In this document: positions 24,700-33,860 of the stretch, one piece after another
How the letters are laid out: every line of letters begins with the position of its first letter
Numbering within the stretch: position 1 is the stretch's first letter
From: Streptomyces yangpuensis
GTDB taxonomy: Bacteria > Actinomycetota > Actinomycetes > Streptomycetales > Streptomycetaceae
DNA: 64,000 bases
Assembly (NCBI RefSeq): GCF_001005295.1
Contig: NZ_LBMK01000002.1
Coordinates: 1,271,545 to 1,335,544, forward strand
Reading direction: 5' to 3'
Notes under the pieces: generated by a model
The model's input: only the letters and a program-made list of their open reading frames with translations
Database searches by the model: none
What the model was told of the DNA's origin: nothing
Made by a program: the position numbers and the translations under genes

Positions 24700-26112
24700 G
24701 TGCTGGAGACCGGTGTCCGGCAGGTCCGGGTGGCGATGGCCATGGTGTTCGGCCGGAAACTGAACGTACGGGCCGTGGAGCGGCTGGTCGCCGACGCCCT
24801 CGCCACGCTGGAGGAGTTCGGCTCGCTCGGCGACGACGTCGACGAACTGGCCGACGGACCGTTCGCCGACCCGGACGAGCGGCGCGACCTGCAGAACCGC
24901 GCGCTCCAGCGGACCGTGCGCAGACTCGCCCGGCTCTCGCCCTTCTACCGGGAGCGGCTCGCAGGCATCGACCTCGACGGCCTGACCACCGAGACGCTCA
25001 CCCGGATCCCGGTGACCCGCAAGGCCGACCTGATCGAGCGCCCCGCCGACTTCCTGTGCAGCACCCCCTACCTCGCGACCCAGACGACCGGCACGACCGG
25101 CCGCCCCGTCCAGATGTGGCTCTCCCGCTACGAGATGGAACTCTGGCCCGCGCTGATCGCCCTGTCCGTGGTGCTGCGCGGCGACATCCGCCCCGGCGAC
25201 CGGATGCAGATCAACCTCAGCTCCCGGGCGACGGCCGCGGTACAGGAGGACGTCGAGGTCTGCCGGCTCGTGGGCGCCTCCTGCCACGTGGTCGGCCAGG
25301 TCCCGCCCGAGGAGTCCGTCGAGCACCTCCTCGGCAGCAACGGCACCCGCCCCACCCTGCTCACCGGCAACCCCAGCTACCTGGCCCGGATGCTCACCGC
25401 CGCCCGCCGGCGCGGATACGGGCCGGACGACTTCGGCCTCCGGTCGATCTACGCCGGCGGCGAGATCGTGTCCCCGGCCCTGGTGCGGGCCCTGCGCGAG
25501 ACCTTCGGCGCCGAGACCGTCGGCGACAACTTCGGCATGACCGAACTGCTCCCGGTCGGCGGCCGCACCTGCAGCAAGCACCACCTCCACATCGACCCCA
25601 ACATGGGCTACACCGAGGTCCTCGACCTGGACTCGGGCGAGCCAGTCGCCCCCGGACAGCTCGGCGAACTGACCGTCACGCCGTACTACCCCTACCGGGA
25701 GTGCATGCCGGTCCTGCGGTACAACACCGGCGACGTGGTCCGCACCCTGGACGGCGAACCGGACTGCGAACTGGCCGCCGTGCCCGCCGTCTCGCAGATC
25801 CTCGGCAAGGCGGGCACCCTGCTGCGCACCGCCGGTGCGGTCGTCACCCCCCGCGACATCGTGGAGGCCCTCGACGGCACCCCGGGCATGCCGTGGCCGC
25901 TGCGCCACAAGGCGGAGACCGGCCCCGACGGCCGCCTCCACGTGGAGGTCGCCTCGCGGACCGCGACCACGGCCGAGGTGACCGGGCGGCTGCTCGACCG
26001 GGGCATCGACGCGCGCGTCACCGTCCTGCCGCTCGACGAAGAGGAGGCCGCGCGCCGCTTCCCCCTCCGCTGCGACCTGTTGGAGCACACCTTCACCCGG
26101 AGCCCCGCATGA
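24700..26112 (+). CDS. PaaK-like adenylate-forming enzyme of the peptide operon
   Basis: A 470-residue member of the phenylacetate-CoA-ligase/LuxE-like branch of the ANL superfamily. The nucleotide loop is TTGTTGRP (residues 129-136). Later motifs are YAGGEIVS, NFGMTELLP, YNTGDVV and a small C-terminal domain (VVTPRDIVEALDG). The conserved core suggests carboxylate adenylation. Whether a CoA thioester, acyl-protein or peptide-terminal adenylate is made cannot be told. No phenylacetate catabolic genes are near. GTG 24700 has AGAGGAGG six bases upstream. Its stop overlaps the membrane protease start (ATGA). An unusually long N-terminal helical region (about 60 residues) precedes the PaaK fold. 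Confidence 0.88.
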   Translation: MLETGVRQVRVAMAMVFGRKLNVRAVERLVADALATLEEFGSLGDDVDELADGPFADPDERRDLQNRALQRTVRRLARLSPFYRERLAGIDLDGLTTETLTRIPVTRKADLIERPADFLCSTPYLATQTTGTTGRPVQMWLSRYEMELWPALIALSVVLRGDIRPGDRMQINLSSRATAAVQEDVEVCRLVGASCHVVGQVPPEESVEHLLGSNGTRPTLLTGNPSYLARMLTAARRRGYGPDDFGLRSIYAGGEIVSPALVRALRETFGAETVGDNFGMTELLPVGGRTCSKHHLHIDPNMGYTEVLDLDSGEPVAPGQLGELTVTPYYPYRECMPVLRYNTGDVVRTLDGEPDCELAAVPAVSQILGKAGTLLRTAGAVVTPRDIVEALDGTPGMPWPLRHKAETGPDGRLHVEVASRTATTAEVTGRLLDRGIDARVTVLPLDEEEAARRFPLRCDLLEHTFTRSPA

Positions 26113-27026
26113 GCGTCTTCTTCCAGCTGGCGGTCACCGCGGCCCTCGCGCTCGCGGTCGTCGTCGCCACCATCGTGTACTTCCGTGCCGTCCGCACCGC
26201 CCGGCCGCCCGTCGGCGTCTTCAACGGCCGTGACATCTGCATGATGATGGGCTTCGTCCTCGCGCTTCCGTACGTCTACCTCGCGCTGCCGGGCGCCGTC
26301 CTTCCGGTCGTGCTCGCCCTGGTCTTCGCCGGCGGTCTGTCCGTCGGCTACCAGCCCCTCATCGCGAACGGCCGGCTGCGCTGGGCGCTGATCACCGCGC
26401 TGATCGCGAGCGTGCTCGTCACGCACCTTGCCTTCGGCGAGACCGCGCCGCCGTACTGGGTGGCGAACAGCTGCGTCGTCGGCCTGGTCGTGGTCTCCGC
26501 CACGAATCTCAACGTCCAGGGCGGCATGCGGCTGAAGAACGTGGCGTGGTTCCTGCTCGCGCTCGCCGCCTACGACGCCTTCTTCGCCTGGGTCGTCCCG
26601 CTGACCCAGGAACTCGCCGACGCGGTCCAGGGCTATCCGTACGCACCGGCCGCGGGCCTGCGCATCGGCGAGGACCTCGGCGCCGTCGTCGGCATGGGCG
26701 ACCTGCTGGCCTACGCCCTCTTCACCACCACCGCCTACAAGGCGTACGGGAAGCCCGGGCTGCGGACCGGGATCGCGCTGGTGGCGCTCTTCGGGGCGGT
26801 GGCACCCGTGGCCGCCCTGCACCTGATCGCGGCCGCCACCGGCGACGCCCCCGGCATCATCCCCGCCCAGGTCTTCTTCGGCCCGGCCGCCTTCGTCGCC
26901 TACCAGGTCCTGCGCCGCCGCGGCCCGGAGCGCCGGATGGCCGACATCGTCTTCCGCCGGGACCGGGACCGGGAGCAGGCGCCGCGGCAGACCCCGGTAC
27001 GCGCCGAGGCCCGCCCGGTGGCCTGA
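26109..27026 (+). CDS. Nine-TM presenilin/signal-peptide-peptidase-like aspartyl protease
   Basis: A 305-residue membrane protein with about nine hydrophobic segments. The sixth contains Tyr155-Asp156 (LALAAYDAFFAW), the seventh contains GMGD (residues 195-198, VVGMGDLLAYALF), and the ninth contains PAQ (252-254). This YD / GxGD / PAL-like order and nine-TM layout match the A22 family (presenilins, signal peptide peptidases), in which the two Asp residues cut substrates within the membrane. PAQ in place of PAL is a deviation. The C-terminal tail of 35 residues is basic. The start overlaps the ligase stop, so it belongs to the peptide operon, and the peptide is the obvious substrate candidate. 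General annotation would call it a hypothetical membrane protein. Confidence 0.78.
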   Translation: MSVFFQLAVTAALALAVVVATIVYFRAVRTARPPVGVFNGRDICMMMGFVLALPYVYLALPGAVLPVVLALVFAGGLSVGYQPLIANGRLRWALITALIASVLVTHLAFGETAPPYWVANSCVVGLVVVSATNLNVQGGMRLKNVAWFLLALAAYDAFFAWVVPLTQELADAVQGYPYAPAAGLRIGEDLGAVVGMGDLLAYALFTTTAYKAYGKPGLRTGIALVALFGAVAPVAALHLIAAATGDAPGIIPAQVFFGPAAFVAYQVLRRRGPERRMADIVFRRDRDREQAPRQTPVRAEARPVA

Positions 27027-27051
27027 GCGGCCCGGCCCGCGGGGGAGAGCG

Positions 27052-28176
27052 TCAACCGCGCCAGATCCTCTCGTACGCCTCCCGGTAGCCCCGGGGGTCC
27101 CACGAGGTGGCCCCGCCGCTGTTGTCGGCGGTGACGATGTGCACGGGGGCGACGTAGCCGCTGGCGGGACGGCCGGCGAAGGCCCGGTTGAACTCGTCGG
27201 CGATCTGCCAGCCCTGCTGTGCGAGCGGTTCGGGGACGGTGGCGGCCTGGTACTGCCTGCTGTTGATGCGCTGGAAGGCGGACGGATCGCCGTCGCCGGC
27301 ACCGACGTTGGCGGGCGGCCCGGCGCCGGGCTTCCCGGCGGCGCGCAGGGCCGGGGCGGCATCGGCGAAGTAGAGGTCGTTGATGGCGACCGAGTGGGTC
27401 CACTTCTTCCCGAAGCGGGACAGGATGGAGGAGACCTCCTGGGGGGTGCGCCGGCTCGCGTCCGGGATCGGGATGTTCGCGTACGCCAGCAGCTGCACGC
27501 CGGGGCAGTCGGCGAGCCGCCGCTCGATCAGGTCGGCCTTGGTCCGGGCGAAGGGGATCGAGTCGTCGGTGAAGAGGACGACGCCGGCCCCGCCGCCGGA
27601 CCGGGCGATGACCCAGTCCGCGCTGATCCTCGCCACGTCCTGCACCTTCGTGGTGATGTTGGTGAAGAGCGGCGGGTTCGTGCTCGGGCCGGGGGCGTCG
27701 ACCGCGTGCCAGCCGATGAGCGGGATGCCGGCGGCCCGGGCCCGCGCCACCTGCTGCGAGGTCAGGCGGGGGTCGAACCCGCCGATGACGATGCCCGAGG
27801 GCTTGAGGGTGACGGCCTGGCTCAGTGCCGCCTGGATCCCGGCGGGGCTGCCCTCCCCGTCGATCACCCGGACCTCCCAGCCGATGGCCTTGGCGGCCTG
27901 CTGCAGGCCCTGGGCGACTCCCGCGACGCCCGGATTGGTCATGGTCTGCGCGACGTAGACGATGCTCTTGCCGGGGACCGCGGCCGGGCCGGTCGTGGGG
28001 CCGGTCCATGCGCTGTCGGTGCTCTCGGCCTTCGTCACGTCCTCCCGCGCCTCCCGGAGGACGGCCGGGCAGCCGGCCGCCGACGGCCCGGTGGTGCCCG
28101 CCCCGCCGCCGCATCCGGCGACGGCCGCCGTGAGCAGGGCTGCGGCCGCGAGAAGGGTCATGCGGTGGGGGTACAC
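27052..28176 (-). CDS. Sugar ABC transporter substrate-binding lipoprotein (RbsB-like)
   Basis: A 374-residue lipoprotein. The signal MYPHRMTLLAAAALL ends in lipobox AVAGC (Cys22). The type I periplasmic-binding fold is recognisable by IVYVAQTMTNPGVAGVAQGL, IVIGGFDP and FVNxD-like segments. It should bind a pentose, hexose or related small molecule, and the ligand is not predictable. GTG 28176 has AGGAG four bases upstream and gives a proper signal peptide; ATG 28161 would shorten the charged region. It is the third gene of a minus-strand importer operon. It ends 26 bases from the membrane protease gene, convergent with it. Confidence 0.88.
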   Translation of the reverse strand: MYPHRMTLLAAAALLTAAVAGCGGGAGTTGPSAAGCPAVLREAREDVTKAESTDSAWTGPTTGPAAVPGKSIVYVAQTMTNPGVAGVAQGLQQAAKAIGWEVRVIDGEGSPAGIQAALSQAVTLKPSGIVIGGFDPRLTSQQVARARAAGIPLIGWHAVDAPGPSTNPPLFTNITTKVQDVARISADWVIARSGGGAGVVLFTDDSIPFARTKADLIERRLADCPGVQLLAYANIPIPDASRRTPQEVSSILSRFGKKWTHSVAINDLYFADAAPALRAAGKPGAGPPANVGAGDGDPSAFQRINSRQYQAATVPEPLAQQGWQIADEFNRAFAGRPASGYVAPVHIVTADNSGGATSWDPRGYREAYERIWRG

Positions 28177-28211
28177 GGTGCTCCTGACGGTCTGTGCGCG
28201 GCGAGGTGGTC

Positions 28212-29234
28212 TCAGGGGGCGTCCTGCCGGCCGTGCCGGGCCCGCTCGGCCCCTGGGGCCGTGAGGGCGCCGGTGCGCAGCCGGCGGCGGGCGGAGTAGC
28301 CGGCCAGGCCGACCGCGATCAGCAGGGTGGCCCCGTTGAACAGCGGCGTCGCCCAGAACTGCGCGCCGAGCTGGCCGATCCCGGCGAGTCCCACGGCGAG
28401 GACGGCCACGGCGACCAGCGTGCCCAGGGCGTTGGCCCGGCCCGGTCTGATCGCGGTGGAACCGAGCAGCGCGCCGACGAAGGCCGGCAGCAGGTACTCC
28501 AGGCCCACGCTCGGGTTGCCGATCTGCTGCTGCGCCGCGAGGAGGACCCCGGCGCAACCGACGGTCAGGCCCGACGCGGCGAAGGCGACGACGGAGCAGC
28601 GGTGCGTGGGGATGCCGAGGACCGAGGCGGCCCGGGGGTTGGAGCCGATGACGTACAGGTACCGGCCGAGCGGCAGCCGTTCCAGCAGCACCCAGAGGGC
28701 GGCGCCGAGGGCCAGCACGTAGAAGGCGGGGAGCGGCAGCCCGAGGAAGGTGGAGTCGTACAGGGCGGTGAAGGCGGGCGGGAGGCCCTCGGGGCCGGGC
28801 ACGATCCGCCCCCCGTCGGTGATCCAGCCGGTGGCGGCGTACATCATGCTGCCGGTGCCGAGCGTGGCGATGAGGGAGTCGATCCGCGCGAACTCGACGA
28901 TGATCCCGTTGGCGATGCCGGCCAGCCCCCCTCCGACGACGACCGTGAGACAGGCGAGCTGCCAGGGCCAGTGCTCGTCGACGATCAGGTGCAGCACCAT
29001 GACGTGGGCCAGCCCCAGGCCGTAGCCGATGGACAGGTCGAACCGGCCGGCCGCGATGGGGACCGTCACGCCGAGGGCGAGGATGGCGGGGATCGACTGG
29101 TTGGACAGGATCGAGGAGATGTTGTCCATCGTCGGGAAGGTGTCCGGCAGGACGAGGGAGAAGACCAGGAAGAGCAGGACCGTCAGGGTCAGCAGGCCGT
29201 AGGTGCCGGCGACGTGGGCGCGGCGCCGGATCAC
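28212..29234 (-). CDS. Sugar ABC transporter permease (RbsC-like)
   Basis: A 340-residue integral membrane protein with about eight to ten TM segments and the family's LGVTVPIAAGRFDLSIGYGLGL motif, which resembles the EAA-like loop of RbsC/XylH. It should form the channel with the upstream ATPase. GTG 29234 overlaps the ATPase stop (GTGA), and the in-frame upstream region belongs to that ATPase gene. Confidence 0.92.
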   Translation of the reverse strand: MIRRRAHVAGTYGLLTLTVLLFLVFSLVLPDTFPTMDNISSILSNQSIPAILALGVTVPIAAGRFDLSIGYGLGLAHVMVLHLIVDEHWPWQLACLTVVVGGGLAGIANGIIVEFARIDSLIATLGTGSMMYAATGWITDGGRIVPGPEGLPPAFTALYDSTFLGLPLPAFYVLALGAALWVLLERLPLGRYLYVIGSNPRAASVLGIPTHRCSVVAFAASGLTVGCAGVLLAAQQQIGNPSVGLEYLLPAFVGALLGSTAIRPGRANALGTLVAVAVLAVGLAGIGQLGAQFWATPLFNGATLLIAVGLAGYSARRRLRTGALTAPGAERARHGRQDAP

Positions 29235-30847
29235 CGGCCCGTACCGTTTCCGGTGATCGCGGGGAGGGCCGAGGCGGTGCGCGTGAGCTCGGTGACGTTC
29301 AGGTTCGCGCCCGCCAGCTCGGCCGTCACGCTCCCGCGGCCGAAGACCAGCGCGCGGTGGCAGAGGTCGGCGACCTCCTCGAAGTCGGTGGAGATGAGGA
29401 GGACCGCGAGGCCCGCCCCGGCCGCTTCGCCGAGGATGCGGTGGATCGCCGCCTTGGCCCCCACGTCCACGCTGGCGGTCGGCTCCTCCAGGATCAGCAG
29501 GCGCAGGTTCCCGCGCAGCCACCGGCCGACGACCACCTTCTGCTGGTTGCCGCCGGACAGGGTCGCGATGGGCAGCTCGCTGTCGCGGGGGTGTACCGAG
29601 AACCGTTCGATCAGCGCGCGGGCCTCGGCGCGTTCGTGTCGCGGACCGGTCCAGCGCCACCAGGGCACGCCGGCCGCGCGCGGGTTGGCCAGGAAGTTCT
29701 CCCGGACGGTCAGATCGGCGGCGCAGCCCTCCTCCTGACGGTTGCCGGCCACGAAACCGACGCCGGAGCGGAGGGCCTCGGCGACGGTGTGCGGCCGGTA
29801 CGGGCGGCCGTCGAGCAGCGCCCGGCCGCCGAGGAGCGGCAGCGCGCCGGCGAGGGCCCGGCCCAGGTGCATGTGGCCGGCGCCGGTCAGGCCCACCATG
29901 CCGAGGATCTCGCCCTCGCGCAGGTCGAGGGCGACGGGCCCGGTGCGGGCGGTCGACACCCCGTCGAGGCGCAGGACGGACCGGCGGCCCTGCGCGGACG
30001 GGGCCGCGGTGGGGGACCCGGTCGCGGCCGCGGCCGTGGCTCTGTCCGGGGAGCCGTCCGCGGGCGTCGCGGGTCTGCGGCGGGCCGGTTCGTGCCCCAC
30101 GATGTCGCGCACCAGGCGGGCGGGGGAGTAGGGGGCGAGTGGCCCGTGGCTGACCAGGCGGCCGTCGCGCAGGACGGCGAAGGTGTCGGCGACCTCGTAG
30201 ACCTCGTCGAGCCGGTGGCTGACGTAGAGGATGCCGTGCCCGCGGTCGCGCAGGGCGTGCAGCACGTCGAAGAGCCGGGCGCAGTCGGCGGCGGGGAGGG
30301 TGGCGGTCGGCTCGTCGAGGACGAAGAGCCGGGCCTGTCTCGCCAGGGCGCGGGCGATGGCGACGAGGGACCGCTCGGCGGGGGCGAGGTCGGCGATCCG
30401 GGCGTCGGCGTCGAGGTGCCCGGCGACGATCCGCAGGGCCTCGGCGCAGCGCTCCCGGGTCCGCCGCCACGAGATCAGGCCGCGGCGCAGGGGGTAGCCG
30501 GTGCCCAGGGCGATGTTCTCGGCGACCGTCATCCACTCGACGAGACCGAGGTCCTGGTGGATGAAGGACATGTGGCGGGAGGCGGCCTCGGAGGAGACCG
30601 GATGTCCGGCCACCGTCACCTCGCCCGCGTCGGGGTGGTGGACCCCGGCGAGCACCTTGATCAGCGTGGATTTGCCGGCCCCGTTGGGCCCGAGGAGGGC
30701 GAGGACGCTGCCGCCGTGGATGTCGAGGTCGACCGAGTCCAGGGCGACGGTGCCGCCGAACCGCTTGCCGAGACCTCGTACCCGGACGAGGGGTTCCCCG
30801 CCGGAGGGCGGGGGCGGGCTCGTCGAGGTGACGGGAGTGTCATGCAC
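29231..30847 (-). CDS. Sugar ABC transporter ATP-binding protein (RbsA-like, two domains)
   Basis: A 538-residue tandem ATPase. Domain 1 has Walker A LLGPNGAGKSTLIKV and a Walker B of the type LFVLDEPTA. Domain 2 has a degenerate P-loop (GLTGAGHMHLGRAL) with an intact signature LSGGNQQKVVVGR, as is usual in the ribose/galactose family. An Ala/Thr-rich linker joins the halves. GTG 30847 has GGAG upstream. This is the first gene of the ATPase-permease-binding-protein operon. Confidence 0.93.
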   Translation of the reverse strand: MHDTPVTSTSPPPPSGGEPLVRVRGLGKRFGGTVALDSVDLDIHGGSVLALLGPNGAGKSTLIKVLAGVHHPDAGEVTVAGHPVSSEAASRHMSFIHQDLGLVEWMTVAENIALGTGYPLRRGLISWRRTRERCAEALRIVAGHLDADARIADLAPAERSLVAIARALARQARLFVLDEPTATLPAADCARLFDVLHALRDRGHGILYVSHRLDEVYEVADTFAVLRDGRLVSHGPLAPYSPARLVRDIVGHEPARRRPATPADGSPDRATAAAATGSPTAAPSAQGRRSVLRLDGVSTARTGPVALDLREGEILGMVGLTGAGHMHLGRALAGALPLLGGRALLDGRPYRPHTVAEALRSGVGFVAGNRQEEGCAADLTVRENFLANPRAAGVPWWRWTGPRHERAEARALIERFSVHPRDSELPIATLSGGNQQKVVVGRWLRGNLRLLILEEPTASVDVGAKAAIHRILGEAAGAGLAVLLISTDFEEVADLCHRALVFGRGSVTAELAGANLNVTELTRTASALPAITGNGTGR

Positions 30848-30940
30848 GGACGTCTCCGGGGCCGCCTGGGGGAGGTCTTGCTGCGATGCGGAACAGTCAG
30901 GATGCTACTTGGAGCTGTCGGTATATGTCCGGTATTGCCG

Positions 30941-33760
30941 TCATGCCGCGTCCAGGGCGCACTCGGCCCAGATGACCTTGCCGTGGGGGGTGTACCGGGC
31001 GCCCCAGGCCTGGGAGAGCTGCGCGACCAGGAACAGGCCGCGTCCGCCCTCGTCCGTCGAGGCGGCCCGCCGCAGGTGCGGAGCGGTGCTGCTGCCGTCG
31101 GAGACCTCGCAGATCAGGGACGACCGGTCGTGGATCAGCCGTACCTGGATGGGCTCGCTGCCGTAGCGGACCGCGTTCGTGACCAGCTCGCTGAGCATCA
31201 GCTCGGCGGCGAAGGAGAGTTCCTCCAGCCCCCACTCGGCGAGCCGGCGGGTCGCGGCGTTCCGGATGCCGGCGACGAGGGACGGGTCCGGGGGCAGGTC
31301 CCAGGTGGCGATCCGGTCCGCAGGCACGGTACGGGTGCGGGCGACGAGCAGCGCGATGTCGTCACCGGGGTGTTCGGGCGCCACGGCCTCGATGACGGCC
31401 CGGCAGGTGTCCTTTGGCCTCCGGTCCGGGTGGGCGAGCGCGTCGCGCAGCTGGTCGAGCGCCACGTCGATGTCGCGGTGGCGGTCGTCGACGAGACCGT
31501 CGGTGTAGAGGACCAGCGTGCTGTGCTCCGGGAGCCGGATCTCGGCGGTCTCGAAGGGCAGGCCGCCCAGGCCCAGGGGCGGTCCGGGGGGCAGGTCGGG
31601 GAAGGTCACGCGGCCGTCGGGGTCGACCAGTGCGGGCGGGGGGTGGCCGGCGCGGGCCATCGTGCACACCTGCGACGTGGGGTCGTAGACGGCGTACAGG
31701 CAGGTGGCGCCGACGATGCCGTTGCTGCCGGTGGCGCTCGCGTCCTCCTCCTCCCGGTCCAGACGTACCAGGAGGTTGTCCAGGTGGGTGAGCAGCTCGT
31801 CCGGGGCCAGCTCCAGCTCGGCGAAGTTGCGGGCGGCGATGCGCAGCCGGCCCATGGTGGCGGCGGCGTGCAGCCCGTGTCCGACGACGTCTCCCACCAG
31901 CAGGGCGACGCGGGTGCCGGACAGGGGGATGACGTCGAACCAGTCGCCGCCCACCCCGGACTCCGCGGGCAGGTAGTGGTGGGCGACCTCCACGGCGCCC
32001 TGCTCGGGCAGACCGCGCGGCAGCAGGCTGCGCTGGAGGGCCAGGGCGAGGGTGTGCTCGCGGGTGTAGCGGCGGGCGTTGTCGATGCAGAGGGCGGCGC
32101 GGGCCGCGAGCTCCTGGGCCAGCCGGGTGTCGTCGTCCCCGAAGGGGGCGGGGTCCTGCGAGCGGTAGAAGGTGGCGATGCCGAGCAGCACGCCGCGGGC
32201 CAGCAGCGGCACGCAGATCATGGAGTGCACGTCGTGCGCGAGGATCCCGCGGGCGTGGTCGAGGCCCGGGAGCATCCAGGCCGGAGTGGTGGCCTGGAGA
32301 TCGGTCTCCAGTACGGCGGGCTCGCCCTCCAGGCAGCGCATGTGCGGGGTGCCGGGGTCCAGCCGCACCTGGTGGCCGACGGGGTAGAAGGGGCAGTCGT
32401 CGCGGATGCCGTGGACCACCGTGCGGCGCAGGTCCGCCTGCGGGTCGGCGGACTCCTCACCGCGCAGCACGGCCCCGGGCAGGTCGACCGTGACGTAGTC
32501 GGCCAGGCGCGGCACGGCCGTCTCGGCGAGTTCCCAGGCGGTGCGGCTGACGTCCAGGGTGGTGCCGATCCGGGTGCTGGCCTCGGCCAGCAGCTCCAGG
32601 CGGCGGCGCGCGGCGACGGCGTACTTGCCCACCTCGGGCTCGCCGACCAGCACCAGGCCCCGGACCGCGCCGGGGGCGTCGTCCGGGATGCCGGGGCTGC
32701 CGGGGGCGCCGGCCGCACGGTCCGCGGCGGTGTCGGCGAGGTGCCAGGGCAGCGATTCGGCGTGTTCCGTGGCGGCGAGCGACAGCGCGCCGAGGGCGGA
32801 GGCGGTGTGCTTCGAGGCGGCGAGGTGGTGCGCCGGCGGGGACTCCCCGGTGAGCACCGCCTCGACGACGACGCCCTCCACCCCCGAGAGGCTCGTGACC
32901 GGGCTGCTCAGGAGGGTGACCCCCCGCCCGTGGGAGAGGGACACCTCCACCGCGGCCCGCTGCGGGGAGCAGATGAGTTCGGTGGCCCTGGCCTTGAGGA
33001 CCATCTGGTCCTGCCGGTCCAGGCCGCCGTCGGTGAGCTCGTCCAGTCCGATCAGCTGCCCGTCGTCGCCGGTCTCCCCGCCGCGGGCGCGGTGCCGGGC
33101 GTCGAGGTAGGTCCGCAGCAGGGCGCGCTCGCGCGCCGAACTCTGCTCCATGATCCGCCGCTCGATGGACTCCGCCGCCCGGCGGACCAGGACAGGCAGG
33201 GACGGGTCCTCGTAGCCGCGCGGATATCCGAAGCAGAGGACGCCCACGATGTGACCGCTGAACTGGTCGCGGATCGGGATCGCGGAGCAGGCGTTCGCCT
33301 GTGACCGCTCCGCGAAGTGCTCGGCGCCGTAGACCTGGCACAGCCGCCGCTCGGCGAGCGCGAGCCCGATGCCGTTGGTGCCCGCGTAGCGCTCGGCGAA
33401 GACGAATCCGGGGACACTCTGGATGGGCGGCAGCCGGCCCGCCAGGGCGGGTTCCCCGAAGCGGCGCTGGAGCACGGTGCCGTTCCCGTCGGCGAGCGAG
33501 ATGTTCATCTGGCTGCCCGAGAACCGGGTCTGGAGCTGGTCGAGGACCGGGGCGGCCGCCCGGACGAGCCGGCTGTCGGGGTCAAAGTCGTCCGTGTAGG
33601 GGAGGTCCGTCTGCTCCGGTGAGAGCCCCAGCATCCTGCTGCGCATCCACGAGTTCAGGATGGGGCCGCGGACGCTCCCCTCGACCGATTCGCCCAGCAG
33701 GAAACGCTCACGGGAGCGTACGGGGCTGATCTGGCCTCCCGTGACCCCCATCTGCACCAC
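30941..33760 (-). CDS. Multidomain SpoIIE phosphatase with AcoR-like N terminus, GAF and anti-sigma-type kinase domain
   Basis: A protein of about 939 residues. The N terminus (GPILNSWMRSRMLGLSPEQ, AERYAGTNGIGLALAER) resembles the GAF sensor of AcoR-type activators. Then come a second GAF-like region (FYRSQDPAPFGDDDTRLAQE), a SpoIIE PP2C domain (PRGLPEQGAVEVAHHYLPA, GVGGDWFDVIPL, ALLVGDVVGHG, LVLYTDGLVDDR) and a C-terminal HATPase of the RsbW type (LMLSELVTNAVRYG). Such proteins switch anti-sigma-factor partners in stress signalling. GTG 33760 abuts AGGGGAA, so GTG 33757 or ATG 33751 may be the real start. The stop is at 30941, 93 bases from the importer operon. Confidence 0.9.
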   Translation of the reverse strand: MVQMGVTGGQISPVRSRERFLLGESVEGSVRGPILNSWMRSRMLGLSPEQTDLPYTDDFDPDSRLVRAAAPVLDQLQTRFSGSQMNISLADGNGTVLQRRFGEPALAGRLPPIQSVPGFVFAERYAGTNGIGLALAERRLCQVYGAEHFAERSQANACSAIPIRDQFSGHIVGVLCFGYPRGYEDPSLPVLVRRAAESIERRIMEQSSARERALLRTYLDARHRARGGETGDDGQLIGLDELTDGGLDRQDQMVLKARATELICSPQRAAVEVSLSHGRGVTLLSSPVTSLSGVEGVVVEAVLTGESPPAHHLAASKHTASALGALSLAATEHAESLPWHLADTAADRAAGAPGSPGIPDDAPGAVRGLVLVGEPEVGKYAVAARRRLELLAEASTRIGTTLDVSRTAWELAETAVPRLADYVTVDLPGAVLRGEESADPQADLRRTVVHGIRDDCPFYPVGHQVRLDPGTPHMRCLEGEPAVLETDLQATTPAWMLPGLDHARGILAHDVHSMICVPLLARGVLLGIATFYRSQDPAPFGDDDTRLAQELAARAALCIDNARRYTREHTLALALQRSLLPRGLPEQGAVEVAHHYLPAESGVGGDWFDVIPLSGTRVALLVGDVVGHGLHAAATMGRLRIAARNFAELELAPDELLTHLDNLLVRLDREEEDASATGSNGIVGATCLYAVYDPTSQVCTMARAGHPPPALVDPDGRVTFPDLPPGPPLGLGGLPFETAEIRLPEHSTLVLYTDGLVDDRHRDIDVALDQLRDALAHPDRRPKDTCRAVIEAVAPEHPGDDIALLVARTRTVPADRIATWDLPPDPSLVAGIRNAATRRLAEWGLEELSFAAELMLSELVTNAVRYGSEPIQVRLIHDRSSLICEVSDGSSTAPHLRRAASTDEGGRGLFLVAQLSQAWGARYTPHGKVIWAECALDAA

Positions 33761-33860
33761 TTCCCCTTGCCGTGCTGCCTGCGAGCACCTTCCGAGTATA
33801 TTCCTCCGCTTTTAAATCAATATGACCGAAAGGGGTCGTTCTTGCAGTGTTGCCCGCGTA

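Noticed and set aside
24700..26112. Reading the ligase as a phenylacetate-CoA ligase of a paa catabolic pathway
   Set aside because: No other paa gene is present, and it is coupled to a membrane protease and a small peptide; only the family fold is supported.
29357..33304. A 1315-codon plus-strand frame across the importer and SpoIIE genes
   Set aside because: It is antisense to the RbsA-like and SpoIIE proteins, both with clear motifs. The translated sequence is low-complexity with no domain.
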